Positions 9,682 to 18,354 of a DNA stretch of 64,000 nt are shown here, piece after piece. A program made the position numbers and the translations under genes. The notes below the pieces were generated by a model. That model was not told where the DNA came from. It saw only the letters and a program-made list of their open reading frames with translations, and searched no databases. Positions within the stretch are counted from its first letter, which is position 1. The number at the start of each line of letters is the position of its first letter. This DNA is from Paraburkholderia sabiae. Lineage in GTDB: Bacteria > Pseudomonadota > Gammaproteobacteria > Burkholderiales > Burkholderiaceae. The stretch covers positions 6,386,001 to 6,450,000 of the forward strand of contig NZ_CP125295.1 of the NCBI RefSeq assembly GCF_030412785.1, in the 5' to 3' direction.

Positions 9682-10562
9682 TGCAGTACGACCGATCTGA
9701 CGCGCAGCGCAGTGGCGCTGTGATTTCCCACGCCTCGTCTCACGCCTCGTCCCACGCCTTGTCTCACGCCTCCACGAAGACTCCCGTTTCGATGAAGAAG
9801 CGCATTCTGAAAGGTGTCGCGTTTGCCGCGCCGCTCGCGGTGCCTGCGCTGATGCTCGCCGTACCGACGCTCTCGCATGCGCAGGCCAACGGTCTGCCCG
9901 CCTTCAACACGAGCCCCGGCCCGAACGGCGGCACGACGTACTCGCTGAGCGTGCAGACGATGCTGCTGCTCACGATGCTGTCGTTCCTGCCCGCGATGGT
10001 GCTGATGATGACGAGCTTCACGCGCATCATCATCGTGCTGTCGCTGCTGCGTCAGGCGATCGGCACGCCGACCACGCCGCCGAACCAGGTGCTGGTCGGT
10101 CTCGCGCTGTTCCTCACGCTGTTCGTGATGTCGCCCGTACTCGACAAGGCTTATAACGACGGCTACAAGCCTTTCTCGGATGGCACGATCCAGATGGACG
10201 AAGCCGTGAAGCGCGGCGTCGCGCCGTTCAAGTCGTTCATGCTGAAGCAGACGCGTGAAAGCGATCTCGCGCTGTTCGCACGCATTTCGCATGCGCCGCC
10301 GATGCAAGGTCCGGAAGATGTGCCGCTGTCGCTGCTGGTGCCGTCGTTCGTGACGAGCGAACTGAAGACGGGCTTCCAGATCGGCTTCACCGTGTTCATT
10401 CCGTTCGTGATCATCGACATGGTGGTGGCGAGCGTGCTGATGTCGATGGGCATGATGATGATTTCGCCCGCGACGATTTCGCTGCCTTTCAAGCTGATGC
10501 TGTTCGTGCTGGTCGACGGTTGGCAGTTGATTGTCGGTTCGCTCGCGCAGAGCTTCGTTTAA
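9681..10562 (+). CDS. fliP: FliP, flagellar type III export-gate protein
   Basis: 293 residues from the ATG at 9681, which overlaps the fliO stop and has GGAGAA in front. A second in-frame ATG at 9792 would give 256 residues, closer to the enteric length, with a clean signal peptide ([10 protein letters not shown] to SHAQA). FliP forms the core of the FliPQR export gate. Downstream are the four FliP membrane helices and conserved segments such as [20 protein letters not shown] and [20 protein letters not shown]. Between the two candidate starts lies a four-unit 12-bp repeat coding for SHAS units, unusual for FliP. Function is certain; the start is not. Confidence 0.95.
   Translation: MQYDRSDAQRSGAVISHASSHASSHALSHASTKTPVSMKKRILKGVAFAAPLAVPALMLAVPTLSHAQANGLPAFNTSPGPNGGTTYSLSVQTMLLLTMLSFLPAMVLMMTSFTRIIIVLSLLRQAIGTPTTPPNQVLVGLALFLTLFVMSPVLDKAYNDGYKPFSDGTIQMDEAVKRGVAPFKSFMLKQTRESDLALFARISHAPPMQGPEDVPLSLLVPSFVTSELKTGFQIGFTVFIPFVIIDMVVASVLMSMGMMMISPATISLPFKLMLFVLVDGWQLIVGSLAQSFV
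9727..9774 (+). repeat. Four tandem 12-bp units inside the fliP 5' end
   Basis: Four units of 12 bp (consensus YCACGCCTCGTC with small changes) follow each other directly. In the fliP frame each encodes Ser-His-Ala-Ser/Leu. The unit length is a multiple of three, so copy-number change would not shift the frame. The array lies between the two candidate fliP starts and may be in an untranslated leader if the downstream start is used. Confidence 0.85.
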
Positions 10563-10589
10563 GTCCAGCATCGCCGGGAGAGTTACGTC

Positions 10590-10859
10590 ATGACGCCGGA
10601 AACCGTCACCACCCTTGCGCACGAAGCGATGTATATCGCATTGCTGCTGGCCGCGCCGCCGCTGTTCGTGGGGCTCGTCGTCGGTCTGATCGTGAGCCTG
10701 TTCCAGGCCGCGACGCAGATCAACGAAGCGACGCTGTCGTTCATTCCGAAGCTGTTCGCGATTGCCGTGACGCTGGTGCTGATCGGTCCGTGGATGCTCG
10801 CGAAGATGCTCGACTACATGCGCCACATGTTCACGAGCATCCCGACGCTCGCGGGCTGA
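10590..10859 (+). CDS. fliQ: FliQ, flagellar type III export-gate protein
   Basis: 89 residues, the exact FliQ family size, with two hydrophobic hairpin helices. FliQ packs around the FliP5-FliR1 gate. Recognisable segments are EAMYIALLLAAPPLFVGLVV, GLIVSLFQAATQINEATLSF and the C-terminal half ending in FTSIPTLAG. A GGGAGA ribosome-binding site precedes the ATG. It lies 27 bp after fliP and 25 bp before fliR. Confidence 0.97.
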   Translation: MTPETVTTLAHEAMYIALLLAAPPLFVGLVVGLIVSLFQAATQINEATLSFIPKLFAIAVTLVLIGPWMLAKMLDYMRHMFTSIPTLAG

Positions 10860-10884
10860 CTTTTCTTCTTTCTATCGACGCGCG

Positions 10885-11667
10885 ATGTTTTCCGTCACCT
10901 ACGCACAGCTGAACGTCTGGCTCACCGCGTTCCTGTGGCCGTTCGTGAGGATTCTCGCGTTGCTGGCGACGGCGCCGGCATTCGGCGACAAGTCGCTGCC
11001 CAATCGCGTGAAGATCGGTCTCGCCGGATTCATCACGTTGATCGTCGCGCCGACTATCGGCGCGTTGCCTCAGGCGACGGTGTTTTCCGCGCAGGGCGTG
11101 TGGATCATCGTCAACCAGTTCCTGATCGGCGCGGCGCTCGGCTTCACGATGCAACTGGTGTTCGGCGCGGTGCAGGCCGCGGGCGACATCATGGGCATGA
11201 GCATGGGCCTCGGCTTCGCCACGTTCTTCGATCCGCATGCTGCGGGGTCCACCGATGTCATGTCACGCTATGTGAACATGATCGCCCTTCTTACCTTTCT
11301 CGCTTTTGATGGGCACCTGCAGGTGCTGTCTGCTCTTATTCAGACTTTTCAGGCTCTGCCGGTTTCTGCCAATGTGCTTGGGGCGAATGGCTGGCGGACG
11401 CTTGTTGGATGGGGAAGCACTGTTATTAGCGCTGGCTTGCTGCTGTCCTTGCCTATCGTTACCGCGCTTCTTATCACCAACCTCGCGCTCGGGATTCTTA
11501 ATCGGGCTGCGCCGCAGGTCGGTGTTTTTCAGGTCGGGCTGCCTGTTACCGTCATCACCGGTCTGCTTTTGATTCAGCTTATGCTGCCGAATATGATGCC
11601 TTTCTTTGCTCGTGTCTTTGAAAGCGGTATCGATCAGATGGCGCGCGTTGCCGCAGGGTTGCGGTAG
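10885..11667 (+). CDS. fliR: FliR, flagellar type III export-gate protein
   Basis: 260 residues, normal for FliR, with about six hydrophobic segments. It closes the export-gate helix with FliP and FliQ. Conserved pieces include PFVRILALLATAPAFGDKSL and the C-terminal LPVTVITGLLLIQLMLPNMM. Codon usage changes abruptly at about 11230. By hand count roughly 7 of the first 115 codons end in T, against about 55 of the last 145. The protein stays FliR-like throughout, so this is a change in base composition rather than a fusion. The stop is 11 bp from palindromic element 2. Confidence 0.95.
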   Translation: MFSVTYAQLNVWLTAFLWPFVRILALLATAPAFGDKSLPNRVKIGLAGFITLIVAPTIGALPQATVFSAQGVWIIVNQFLIGAALGFTMQLVFGAVQAAGDIMGMSMGLGFATFFDPHAAGSTDVMSRYVNMIALLTFLAFDGHLQVLSALIQTFQALPVSANVLGANGWRTLVGWGSTVISAGLLLSLPIVTALLITNLALGILNRAAPQVGVFQVGLPVTVITGLLLIQLMLPNMMPFFARVFESGIDQMARVAAGLR

Positions 11668-11677
11668 GTTTTTCTTC

Positions 11678-12203
11678 GCTGGCATCCGCGAATTCGTATC
11701 GGTTTATTAGCGTTGCCCCTGTGCGGGGCGGCACCTACTTTTCTTTGCAGCGGCAAAGAAAAGTAGGCAAAAGAAAGCCGCTTTTGAACCTCCAGTGCCT
11801 GCCAGGATAACGCCGCCGCGTGCCGCAGTTGAGCTATCGCGCAGCAACGTCCGGACTCCGTAGAAAGCCCGCAGTCAACCGCGCACGGCGCGAAAACCCC
11901 ACACTCAGTCTGGACACATACCGCCCCAACCCGACGGCGCACGCACAAAAACAAGCCGACCGAATGTGCCCCACGTGGATGTCACCTTTCGCGCCGCGCG
12001 CGCCTGACTGCGGGCTTTCCACGGAGTGTTTGCGTCACTGCGCGACCGCTCAAACACCGTGTGCCGTGCTGTTATCCTGGCAGGCACCGGAGGTGTGAAG
12101 CGGCTTTCTTTTGCCTACTTTTCTTTGCCGCTGCAAAGAAAAGTAGGTGCCGCCCCGCACAGGGGCAACGCTAGCAAACCGATACGAATTCGCGGATGCC
12201 AGC
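11678..12203. repeat. Long palindromic intergenic element, copy 2 (type A arms)
   Basis: A 526 bp imperfect palindrome occupies the space between the convergent fliR and flgL genes. It runs from GCTGGCATCCGCG to CGCGGATGCCAGC, and the outer 30 bp match almost perfectly as inverted repeats (including GAATTCGTATCGG/CCGATACGAATTC). Local hairpins H1 (GCCCC/GGGGC) and H2 (CTACTTTTCTTTGC/GCAAAGAAAAGTAG, 4-nt loop) occur in both arms. The inner part also mirrors itself (CCCGCAGTCAACCGCGC against the sequence near 12004). It carries no gene. Confidence 0.92.
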
Positions 12204-12245
12204 CCAAAGCAAAAGCAAAAGCAAAAACAAAAACAAAAACGCCCG
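12204..12245. repeat. A-rich (GCAAAA)n tract beside element 2
   Basis: Directly outside the right end of element 2 lies a run of GCAAAA hexamers grading into ACAAAA hexamers. Equivalent tracts border elements 3 (left) and 4 (both sides), reading TTTTGC on the left and GCAAAA on the right. Confidence 0.8.
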
Positions 12246-12307
12246 ACCCTCAAAAAAAGAGCCAGGCGTCGCCGAGACACAAAAAAACCTTCCGGGGAAC
12301 CCGGAAA

Positions 12308-13528
12308 TCAATTCCCGATATAGTCGAACAAAGAAAGCTTCTGGATCATCGAGAAGCCTTGCTGCGCAGCCTGCAACGAGAACTGCGTCATCGTGTACTT
12401 GGAGATCGTCGAAGTCAGATCGGTTTGCGTGAGATCAGCAAGATTGCTACTAGTCTGCAGAGAATTAGTCTGCGTGACAGTCTGAAGCGCCTCAATCTCC
12501 TGCTCACGTCCGCCGACGGACGTCTGAATCGACGTCACGTTGTTCATCGTGTTATGCAGCTGCGTCATCGCAGTGCCCAACGCGTTGGTCAGATTCGCCT
12601 GACCGCCCGAGCCCGAAACGGGCGTCTGCAACGCGGCAATCACGCTGTCCAGATTCGCGAACACGTCGGTGCTCGATTGCGCCGCAGGCGTCACCGAGAA
12701 CGCATCGCCTGCATTCGGCGCGCCCGAAATCGTCACGTTCTGACCGCCGCCGCCCAGCGTGATCGCCTGGCCCGCCGCGTACGTCTGCGGTGCGCCCGTC
12801 GTCGCCGTCGTGACGTTCGTGATCGTGTACGTCGTCGCCGACGTGAAGTTGATCGTGTACTTGTCCTGGTTCGTCGGATCGGTCGGGTTGGTCACCGACA
12901 CGTTGCCGATCGTGCCCGAACCCGTGTTCGCCGAATTGCCCGCCGTCACGGCCGTGCTGCCCGCAGGCGAAATGCCCAGGAACACGTCGCGGCCCGTATC
13001 GCCGATCGCTATGTTGCGCGTGCCCGTCACCTGAACGTGCTGGATACCGTTGTCGCCGTTGTACTGCACGGCGCCGCTCGCATCGACGGAGAACGGCGGC
13101 GTCGACGCCTGATAGCCGGCATACAGATAGTTGCCCGAACCGTCCGTGCCGTTCGCGAGACCCATCAGCTGGCTACGGATGCCTTGCAGCTGCGTCGCGA
13201 TATCGCCGCGGTCGCCGTCGTTCAGCGAGCCGTCGCCGGCACGCACGAGCAGCGTGTTGATCGACGTCAGCACGTTGTTGACGCTCGACAGCGAGCCGTC
13301 TTCCGATTGCAGCGCCTGCAGCGCGGTGTTCTGGTTGCTCGAGTATTGCGACAGCGCCGCGCCCTGCATGCTCAGCTGCACAGCCTGCGCCGCGCCGACG
13401 GGATTGTCCGACGGCGTCGCGAGGCTCACGCCGCTCGACAGCTGCTGATACAGCGACGCGAGCGTGGATTGCTGATCGTCCATCGTCTGGACGTTCATGC
13501 CGAAATATTGCGAAGTAGAGATGCGCAT
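12308..13528 (-). CDS. flgL: FlgL, hook-filament junction protein 2 (HAP3)
   Basis: 406 residues. FlgL joins the hook-side junction to the flagellin filament. It has flagellin-like D0/D1 ends: N-terminal MRISTSQYFGMNVQTMDDQQ, and a C-terminal coiled region finishing in QKLSLFDYIGN. The middle is a beta-rich variable domain. It is longer than the roughly 317-residue enteric protein because of this middle part. It is translated 14 bp after flgK on the same strand. The last 60 or so codons are unusually rich in T-ending triplets, in line with the nearby palindrome. Confidence 0.94.
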   Translation of the reverse strand: MRISTSQYFGMNVQTMDDQQSTLASLYQQLSSGVSLATPSDNPVGAAQAVQLSMQGAALSQYSSNQNTALQALQSEDGSLSSVNNVLTSINTLLVRAGDGSLNDGDRGDIATQLQGIRSQLMGLANGTDGSGNYLYAGYQASTPPFSVDASGAVQYNGDNGIQHVQVTGTRNIAIGDTGRDVFLGISPAGSTAVTAGNSANTGSGTIGNVSVTNPTDPTNQDKYTINFTSATTYTITNVTTATTGAPQTYAAGQAITLGGGGQNVTISGAPNAGDAFSVTPAAQSSTDVFANLDSVIAALQTPVSGSGGQANLTNALGTAMTQLHNTMNNVTSIQTSVGGREQEIEALQTVTQTNSLQTSSNLADLTQTDLTSTISKYTMTQFSLQAAQQGFSMIQKLSLFDYIGN

Positions 13529-13542
13529 ATGCGTTCAACGCC

Positions 13543-15516
13543 TCAATTGAAAATGCCGAGGATCGTCTGGAACAGCGTCTGTGCCGTCTGGATGACCTTG
13601 CTGTTCGCCTGATACAGCTGCTGGTATTGCAGCAGGTTCGCGGCTTCCTCGTTGATGTTCACGCCGGAAATCGCCTGTTGCGCCGTCGTGATCTGCGTCA
13701 CGAGCGCGGTCTGCGACTTGTTCGACGTCTGGATCTGGTTCGTCTGGTTGCCGATGTCGTTCACGTAATTCGCGTACGAGTCGGTCAGCGTCAACGTGCC
13801 GTTGCCCATCGCCTTCGCCGTCACCAGATTCGAGATCTGCTGCGCGTTGCGGCCGTCCTTGCCGCCCGCCGGGTTCGGCGCGATGTTGAACGTATCGCCG
13901 TTCGCGGGCGAGCCCGTGATCTGCAGCGACACGTTGTTGATCGTCGTGCCCGTGATCGTCATCGACGCGCCCTTGGCCGGGTTGTACGGCACGGGCGTGT
14001 TCGCGGCGGTGATGTTGTAGCTGGTCGGCGGCGTGCCGTCGATCGTCACCGTCGAGCCGACCGGGAAGCCGGACAGCGAACCCGTCGTCGAGTCGTACGT
14101 GAGCGTCGTCGTCGTGCTCGGCAGCGTGTAGCCCGCCGACACCGTGCCTTGCGTCACCGACGACGTACCCGTGTTCGACGTACCCGCCGACACCAGAACC
14201 GGCGACGAAGCCGCGATCGCCGAGCCGTCGCTGGTCGTCAGCGCGAAGCCGTTGAGCGCGCCGCGCGTCGGTTGGACGGTGAACGAATCGCCTGCGTTCA
14301 TCGTGCCCGTCAGGTTGAACTGCATGCCGCCGATCGGGTTCGTGAGGTTCGCGGCCTGGCCGACGACCTGGCCCGTCGCGCGGTTGCTCAGCGTGTAGTT
14401 CGTGCCGTCGTACGACAGCGAGTAGTCGCCCGTCACCGGCTGCGACGGATTCGACAGCGTGACGCCGAGCGTCGCGCTGCTCGTGTTGTTGGCGTTCGCG
14501 TAGACGGTCGGATTGCCGACCGTGAAGAGCGCGCCGCCCTTGTTGCCGTTCAGGTCGATACCGAGCCCGTTCTGCGCGTTGACCTGCGCGGCGAAGCTCG
14601 TTGCGATCGCGCCGAGTTGCGCTTCGGCGGGATCGAGGGTCTGGCTGCGGAACGTCATCAGCCCACCGATCTGTCCTCCCAGCGGCGAGCTGTCGGGCAG
14701 GATTTGCGGCGTCGTCGTTCCAGCAAGGCTCGAAAGACCGGCGTAGGCGACCGACGTTTCCGTCGGATCGGCAGGCGACGTGACCGTCGTCAGGTTGAAG
14801 CTCTTGTCGGCGACGACGAGCGGCTGGCCGTTGCCCATGAACACGCTGTAACCGCTATCGCCTTGCACGACCTGCACGCCCACGAGTTGCGACAGGTTCG
14901 ACACGGCGAGATCGCGCTGGTCGAGCAGCTGGTTGGGTGGCTGACCTTGTGCGCTGAGCGACTGGATCTGCGAGTTCAACTGCGCGATCTGCGAGCTGTA
15001 CGTGTTGATCTGCTTGACCGTATCGCCGATCTGCGTGTTGACGTTCGCGCGCAGCTGGTCGTACTGGTCGCCCGCCGCGTTGATCTGGTCCGCCAACGAT
15101 TGCGCGCTGCTGATAGCGCTTTGGCGCATAGCGGGATTCGACGCATCGTTCGCGACGTTCTGCATCCCGGTGAAGTAGCTCGTGATCGCGCTCGAAATAC
15201 CCGTGGTCGGATTGCCGACCATGTTGTTGAGCTGGGCGATCAGGTTGTAGTACGTGTTGAGCGAGCCGGACTGCGACTGAGCGTTGTTGAGCTCCGTCGT
15301 CAGGTACTGGCTGTACTGACGCTGGACGGTGGTCGTCGACACGCCGCTGCCGATATAGCCGGAGCCCGTGTACTGACCGCTCGATTCCGCGTAGACGGGA
15401 CGCTCGACGGAATAGCCGGGCGTCGCCTGATTGCTGATGTTCTGACCCGTAGTCGTCAAGCCCCATTGGGCTGCGTTGAGTCCACTAAGGCCGATGCTAA
15501 AGAGGTTACTGGACAT
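13543..15516 (-). CDS. flgK: FlgK, hook-filament junction protein 1 (HAP1)
   Basis: 657 residues. FlgK caps the hook and starts the junction. The N-terminus (SNLFSIGLSGLNAAQWGL, then TTGQNISNQATPGYSVER) is the conserved flagellar rod/hook motif. The C-terminus (GVNINEEAANLLQYQQLYQA) is the FlgK signature. It exceeds the enteric size (about 547) through a Thr/Ser/Gly-rich surface domain in the second half. It forms a two-gene unit with flgL. A sigma-28-like sequence lies about 70 bp upstream, fitting its expected late class. Confidence 0.96.
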   Translation of the reverse strand: MSSNLFSIGLSGLNAAQWGLTTTGQNISNQATPGYSVERPVYAESSGQYTGSGYIGSGVSTTTVQRQYSQYLTTELNNAQSQSGSLNTYYNLIAQLNNMVGNPTTGISSAITSYFTGMQNVANDASNPAMRQSAISSAQSLADQINAAGDQYDQLRANVNTQIGDTVKQINTYSSQIAQLNSQIQSLSAQGQPPNQLLDQRDLAVSNLSQLVGVQVVQGDSGYSVFMGNGQPLVVADKSFNLTTVTSPADPTETSVAYAGLSSLAGTTTPQILPDSSPLGGQIGGLMTFRSQTLDPAEAQLGAIATSFAAQVNAQNGLGIDLNGNKGGALFTVGNPTVYANANNTSSATLGVTLSNPSQPVTGDYSLSYDGTNYTLSNRATGQVVGQAANLTNPIGGMQFNLTGTMNAGDSFTVQPTRGALNGFALTTSDGSAIAASSPVLVSAGTSNTGTSSVTQGTVSAGYTLPSTTTTLTYDSTTGSLSGFPVGSTVTIDGTPPTSYNITAANTPVPYNPAKGASMTITGTTINNVSLQITGSPANGDTFNIAPNPAGGKDGRNAQQISNLVTAKAMGNGTLTLTDSYANYVNDIGNQTNQIQTSNKSQTALVTQITTAQQAISGVNINEEAANLLQYQQLYQANSKVIQTAQTLFQTILGIFN

Positions 15517-15582
15517 GCGTCATCCTGAAAGACGGCGTAAGGGGCAATGCGTGAGCATCGCCAGGTTGACCGAACACTTTGT

Positions 15583-15609
15583 ATAACGGCCTGGTCGGCG
15601 GAACATTGA
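15583..15609 (-). promoter_or_regulatory. Possible sigma-28 promoter for flgKL
   Basis: On the minus strand this reads TCAATGTT-N11-GCCGTTAT. The -10 equals the one upstream of flgM, while the -35 matches the TAAAGTTT consensus at only 5 of 8 positions. Location, about 70 bp before the flgK start, is suitable. Confidence 0.45.
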
Positions 15610-15667
15610 GGGCGGGAATGTGGGTTTTTTGCCGTTGCGGCGCAGGCTATGCCGGTTTGGCTTCCTG

Positions 15668-15713
15668 CTTTTGCGTTGTTGTTTTTGCTTTTGCTTTTTT
15701 GTTTTTTGCTTTT
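15668..15713. repeat. T-rich (TTTTGC)n tract beside element 3
   Basis: A low-complexity run of TTTTGC-like hexamers abuts the left end of element 3, on the flgK side. It is the mirror image of the GCAAAA tracts seen at right ends. Confidence 0.8.
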
Positions 15714-16237
15714 GCTGGCATCCGCGATTTCGTAGCGGTGCTTCAAGCGTTGCCCCTGTGCGGGGCGGCACCTACTTTTCTTTGCAGCGGCAAAGAAAAG
15801 TAGGCAAAAGAAAGCCGCTTCAAACCTCCGGTGCCGGCCAGGATAACGCTACGGCACACGTTCCTTGAGCGGTCGCGCAGCGACGCAACACTCCGTAGAA
15901 AGCCCGCAGTCAACCGCGCGCGGCGCGAAAGATGACATTCACCAGGGGCACATTCGGTCGGCTTGTTTTTTGCGTCTGCCGTCGGCTTACGGCGGCATGT
16001 GTTCCGGACTATGTGAGGTTTTCGCGCCGTGCGCGGTTGACTGCGGGCTTTCTACGGAGCGCGGAGGTCACTGCGCAATAGCTCAACTGCGGCACGCTAC
16101 AGCGCTATCCTGGCAGGTACCGTAGGTTCAAAAGCGGCTTTCTTTTGCCTACTTTTCTTTGCCGCTGCAAAGAAAAGTAGGTGCCGCCCCGCACAGGGGC
16201 AACGCTAGCGAACCAGAGACAAAACGCGGATGCCAGC
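15714..16237. repeat. Long palindromic intergenic element, copy 3 (type A arms)
   Basis: A 524 bp copy lies between the 5' side of flgK and the 3' end of the ycgR-like gene. It is bounded by GCTGGCATCCGCG and CGCGGATGCCAGC. Both arms hold H1 (GCCCC/GGGGC) and type-A H2 (CTACTTTTCTTTGC/GCAAAGAAAAGTAG). The inner parts share the CGTAGAAAGCCCGCAGTCAA / TTGACTGCGGGCTTTCTACG inverted pair. No coding function is visible. Confidence 0.92.
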
Positions 16238-16289
16238 GAAAGCCCAAAAAACCAAAATCGCGACTAGCGTCGCAGACAGAAAAAACCGC

Positions 16290-17039
16290 TTACACGCGCG
16301 CCAAAGAGCGCCGCTTCATCTCAAGCTGAGTAATGAGCCGCTGAAGCGTATTCTCAGCATTCCCGGGCAGGGACAAGAACCGAAACCCAAGCGTGTAACG
16401 CTGCGTGCCATTAGGCAAATCAATAATCCGATTCGACATCAACTCGAGATCGAGTTGCAAAGTGCCCAGCGCCCCAAGCGTCACTTCGGTATCGATCAAC
16501 TGCACCCCATGCTCGAGCGCCGTCACGCGCGCATCGCTCGTACGCATCGCGATACCGCCCAGCGACAGATCCTGCACCTCGAAGCGGAAACCCTCGCCAT
16601 CCGGCAGCCGGCCGCGGCAAATATACGGATCGAGCAGCGGCGCATCGACGCGGAAATACTCGCGGCGCTGCACGTAGTAGAGCACTTCAGGGAAATCGGC
16701 TTCGAACGACGGACGGCCTTCGAACGTCGTCTCGCGCGGCGTCGTGGTGGCGAAGTGAACCCGCACACCGTCAGGCGTCGCGTGGAAATGGCCCTCGGGC
16801 GACGACAGCAGACCACGGTTCTGCTCGGCGAGCGCGCCCCAGTCGAACGTGAAAGTGCGCTCGCGCACGTCCACTTCGAGGATCTTCGTCACGAGCTGGC
16901 CGCCCTTGTACTGCACGGTCAGAAAATCGCCACGATTGAGCAGGTTGCGCAGCTGCACACCGATCTCTAGCGGATTGCGGCGGCCGAAGTCGACGCCTTC
17001 CGTCTCGCGGTTGTCACCATTCGACTGGGTGGTATTCAT
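16290..17039 (-). CDS. ycgR: YcgR-family flagellar brake protein (PilZ domain)
   Basis: About 249 residues from the ATG at 17039 (MNTTQSNGDNRETEGVDF); a longer in-frame start at 17087 is less likely. YcgR proteins bind cyclic-di-GMP and slow the motor by contacting FliG/MotA. An N-terminal YcgR beta-barrel domain is followed by a PilZ domain with the cyclic-di-GMP motifs QRREYFR (RxxxR) and DLSLGGIA (D/NxSxxG). A good sigma-28 promoter lies about 140 bp upstream, placing it in the late flagellar regulon. The last 40 or so codons drift to T-ending triplets toward element 3. Confidence 0.92.
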   Translation of the reverse strand: MNTTQSNGDNRETEGVDFGRRNPLEIGVQLRNLLNRGDFLTVQYKGGQLVTKILEVDVRERTFTFDWGALAEQNRGLLSSPEGHFHATPDGVRVHFATTTPRETTFEGRPSFEADFPEVLYYVQRREYFRVDAPLLDPYICRGRLPDGEGFRFEVQDLSLGGIAMRTSDARVTALEHGVQLIDTEVTLGALGTLQLDLELMSNRIIDLPNGTQRYTLGFRFLSLPGNAENTLQRLITQLEMKRRSLARV

Positions 17040-17178
17040 GGCCTTGCCAATTTCTCTTCGTTCTTGCGGGCACGTCGCGCAAAACACGGCCAGCCAGGTC
17101 TCTGCCCGGCCTGCCAGGGTCGCGAAACACGCATGGGACCGGACTTTTTTACGGCTTTCCGGTATCGGGTCTGTCTGT

Positions 17179-17205
17179 TTAGCGGCAGCGTCGGATCAAA
17201 GTTTA
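17179..17205 (-). promoter_or_regulatory. Sigma-28 promoter for ycgR
   Basis: The minus strand reads TAAACTTT-N11-GCCGCTAA, matching TAAAGTTT-N11-GCCGATAA at 14 of 16 positions with the exact spacer. The predicted start would give a leader of about 130 nt. The rest of the 17040-17409 gap holds nothing else that I recognise. Confidence 0.75.
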
Positions 17206-17409
17206 GCCCGGTTTTACGAAATATTTTTCGCAAACGTTTGACACCGCAACGAAGACAGGATACGCGAAACCGCGTGCGCGGCTGGAAAGCGGAAAAGACT
17301 GAAGAGAAGGGAAAGCGGCCGGGGCCGACCGCCGATGCGATGCTATCGAAGGAATAACTGCACAAGGTCGCGCCGCGACAGACTCAGGCCCGCCGCGTGC
17401 CGCCGACCA

Positions 17410-18342
17410 TCACACCATCTTCTGCATGATCGAAATGAGCTTCTTCGCGTAGTGCGGATCGGTTGCATAACCGGCGCGCTGCATGCCTTGCGCAAAGCCA
17501 TTCACGTCGCGCGACGAATTGATCACCTGCGCATAGCGCGGATTCGACTTCAGGAAGCTCGCGTAGTCCGTCATCGCTTCCTCGTACGAATCGTACGCGC
17601 GGAATTTTTCGACCACGCGCTGCGGACGGCCGTGGACGTACTCGGTCGTGACCGTCGCGACGGTCTTGCCGTTCCAGTCGTCGGTGGCCTTGATGCCGAA
17701 AATATTGTGGCTCGTCGAGCCGTCCGACTTCTTGATCTCGCGCTTGCCCCAGCCCGATTCGAGCGCGGCCTGGCCGATGATGAAGCGCGCCGGAATGCCC
17801 GTCGCGGCGCTCGCGGCCTGTGCCGGAGCAGCCAGCTTGTCGACGAACGCGTCGACCTTGTCCGACGAGCCGTCGCCGCGCACGGGCGGCGTCAGCGCGC
17901 TGTTCGCCGTGTAGCCGCGGCCCATCTTCAGCGCGCCGTTGTTCGCCGGATTCGCATACGCCTTCGCGAGCGCATTCAAAGCGACGTTGTTGCCCGCGTT
18001 CGAATCGTCCGCGGACATGCCCGAGTTGCGCATCAACTGCTTGAGCATCGCGTCGGCGACGCCGATACCTTTCGACGACATCTGCTGCGACAACTGCTGA
18101 TCCATCATCGACGTGAACGTCGCCGAATCGTGCGAATCGAACGGGCCGTCTTGCGGCGTCGCATCGCGCATGCTCTTCAACATCATCTGCGTGAAGACGG
18201 CGTCGAACTGCTTCGCAGCCGACTTCATCGCTTCGCGCGGATTCGCAGCCGCCTGGGCGCGCATCGCGTCGAAGCCCTGCGTGTCGAGCGCGAAGCGGTT
18301 GGTCAGATCATTCGCGGCGTTGCGCGTCGTATCGGAGTTCAT
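17410..18342 (-). CDS. flgJ: FlgJ, rod-cap protein and peptidoglycan hydrolase
   Basis: 310 residues, the dual-domain form. Residues 1-110 are the rod-scaffold domain (KSAAKQFDAVFTQMMLKSMR). The C-terminal part from about residue 150 is the glucosaminidase/muramidase domain, with FIIGQAALESGWGKREI carrying the catalytic Glu and later YDSYEEAMTDYASFLKSNPR. FlgJ bores a hole in the cell wall for the growing rod. It is last in flgBCDEFGHIJ, 12 bp after flgI. Confidence 0.96.
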   Translation of the reverse strand: MNSDTTRNAANDLTNRFALDTQGFDAMRAQAAANPREAMKSAAKQFDAVFTQMMLKSMRDATPQDGPFDSHDSATFTSMMDQQLSQQMSSKGIGVADAMLKQLMRNSGMSADDSNAGNNVALNALAKAYANPANNGALKMGRGYTANSALTPPVRGDGSSDKVDAFVDKLAAPAQAASAATGIPARFIIGQAALESGWGKREIKKSDGSTSHNIFGIKATDDWNGKTVATVTTEYVHGRPQRVVEKFRAYDSYEEAMTDYASFLKSNPRYAQVINSSRDVNGFAQGMQRAGYATDPHYAKKLISIMQKMV

Positions 18343-18354
18343 TCTTGTTCTTCC

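Noticed and set aside
9727..9774. CRISPR-like array
   Set aside because: Units are 12 bp with no spacers; this is a simple coding or leader repeat.
15520..15560. Second sigma-28-like box nearer to flgK (GCCGTCTT on the minus strand)
   Set aside because: No acceptable -35 at the 11-12 bp distance.
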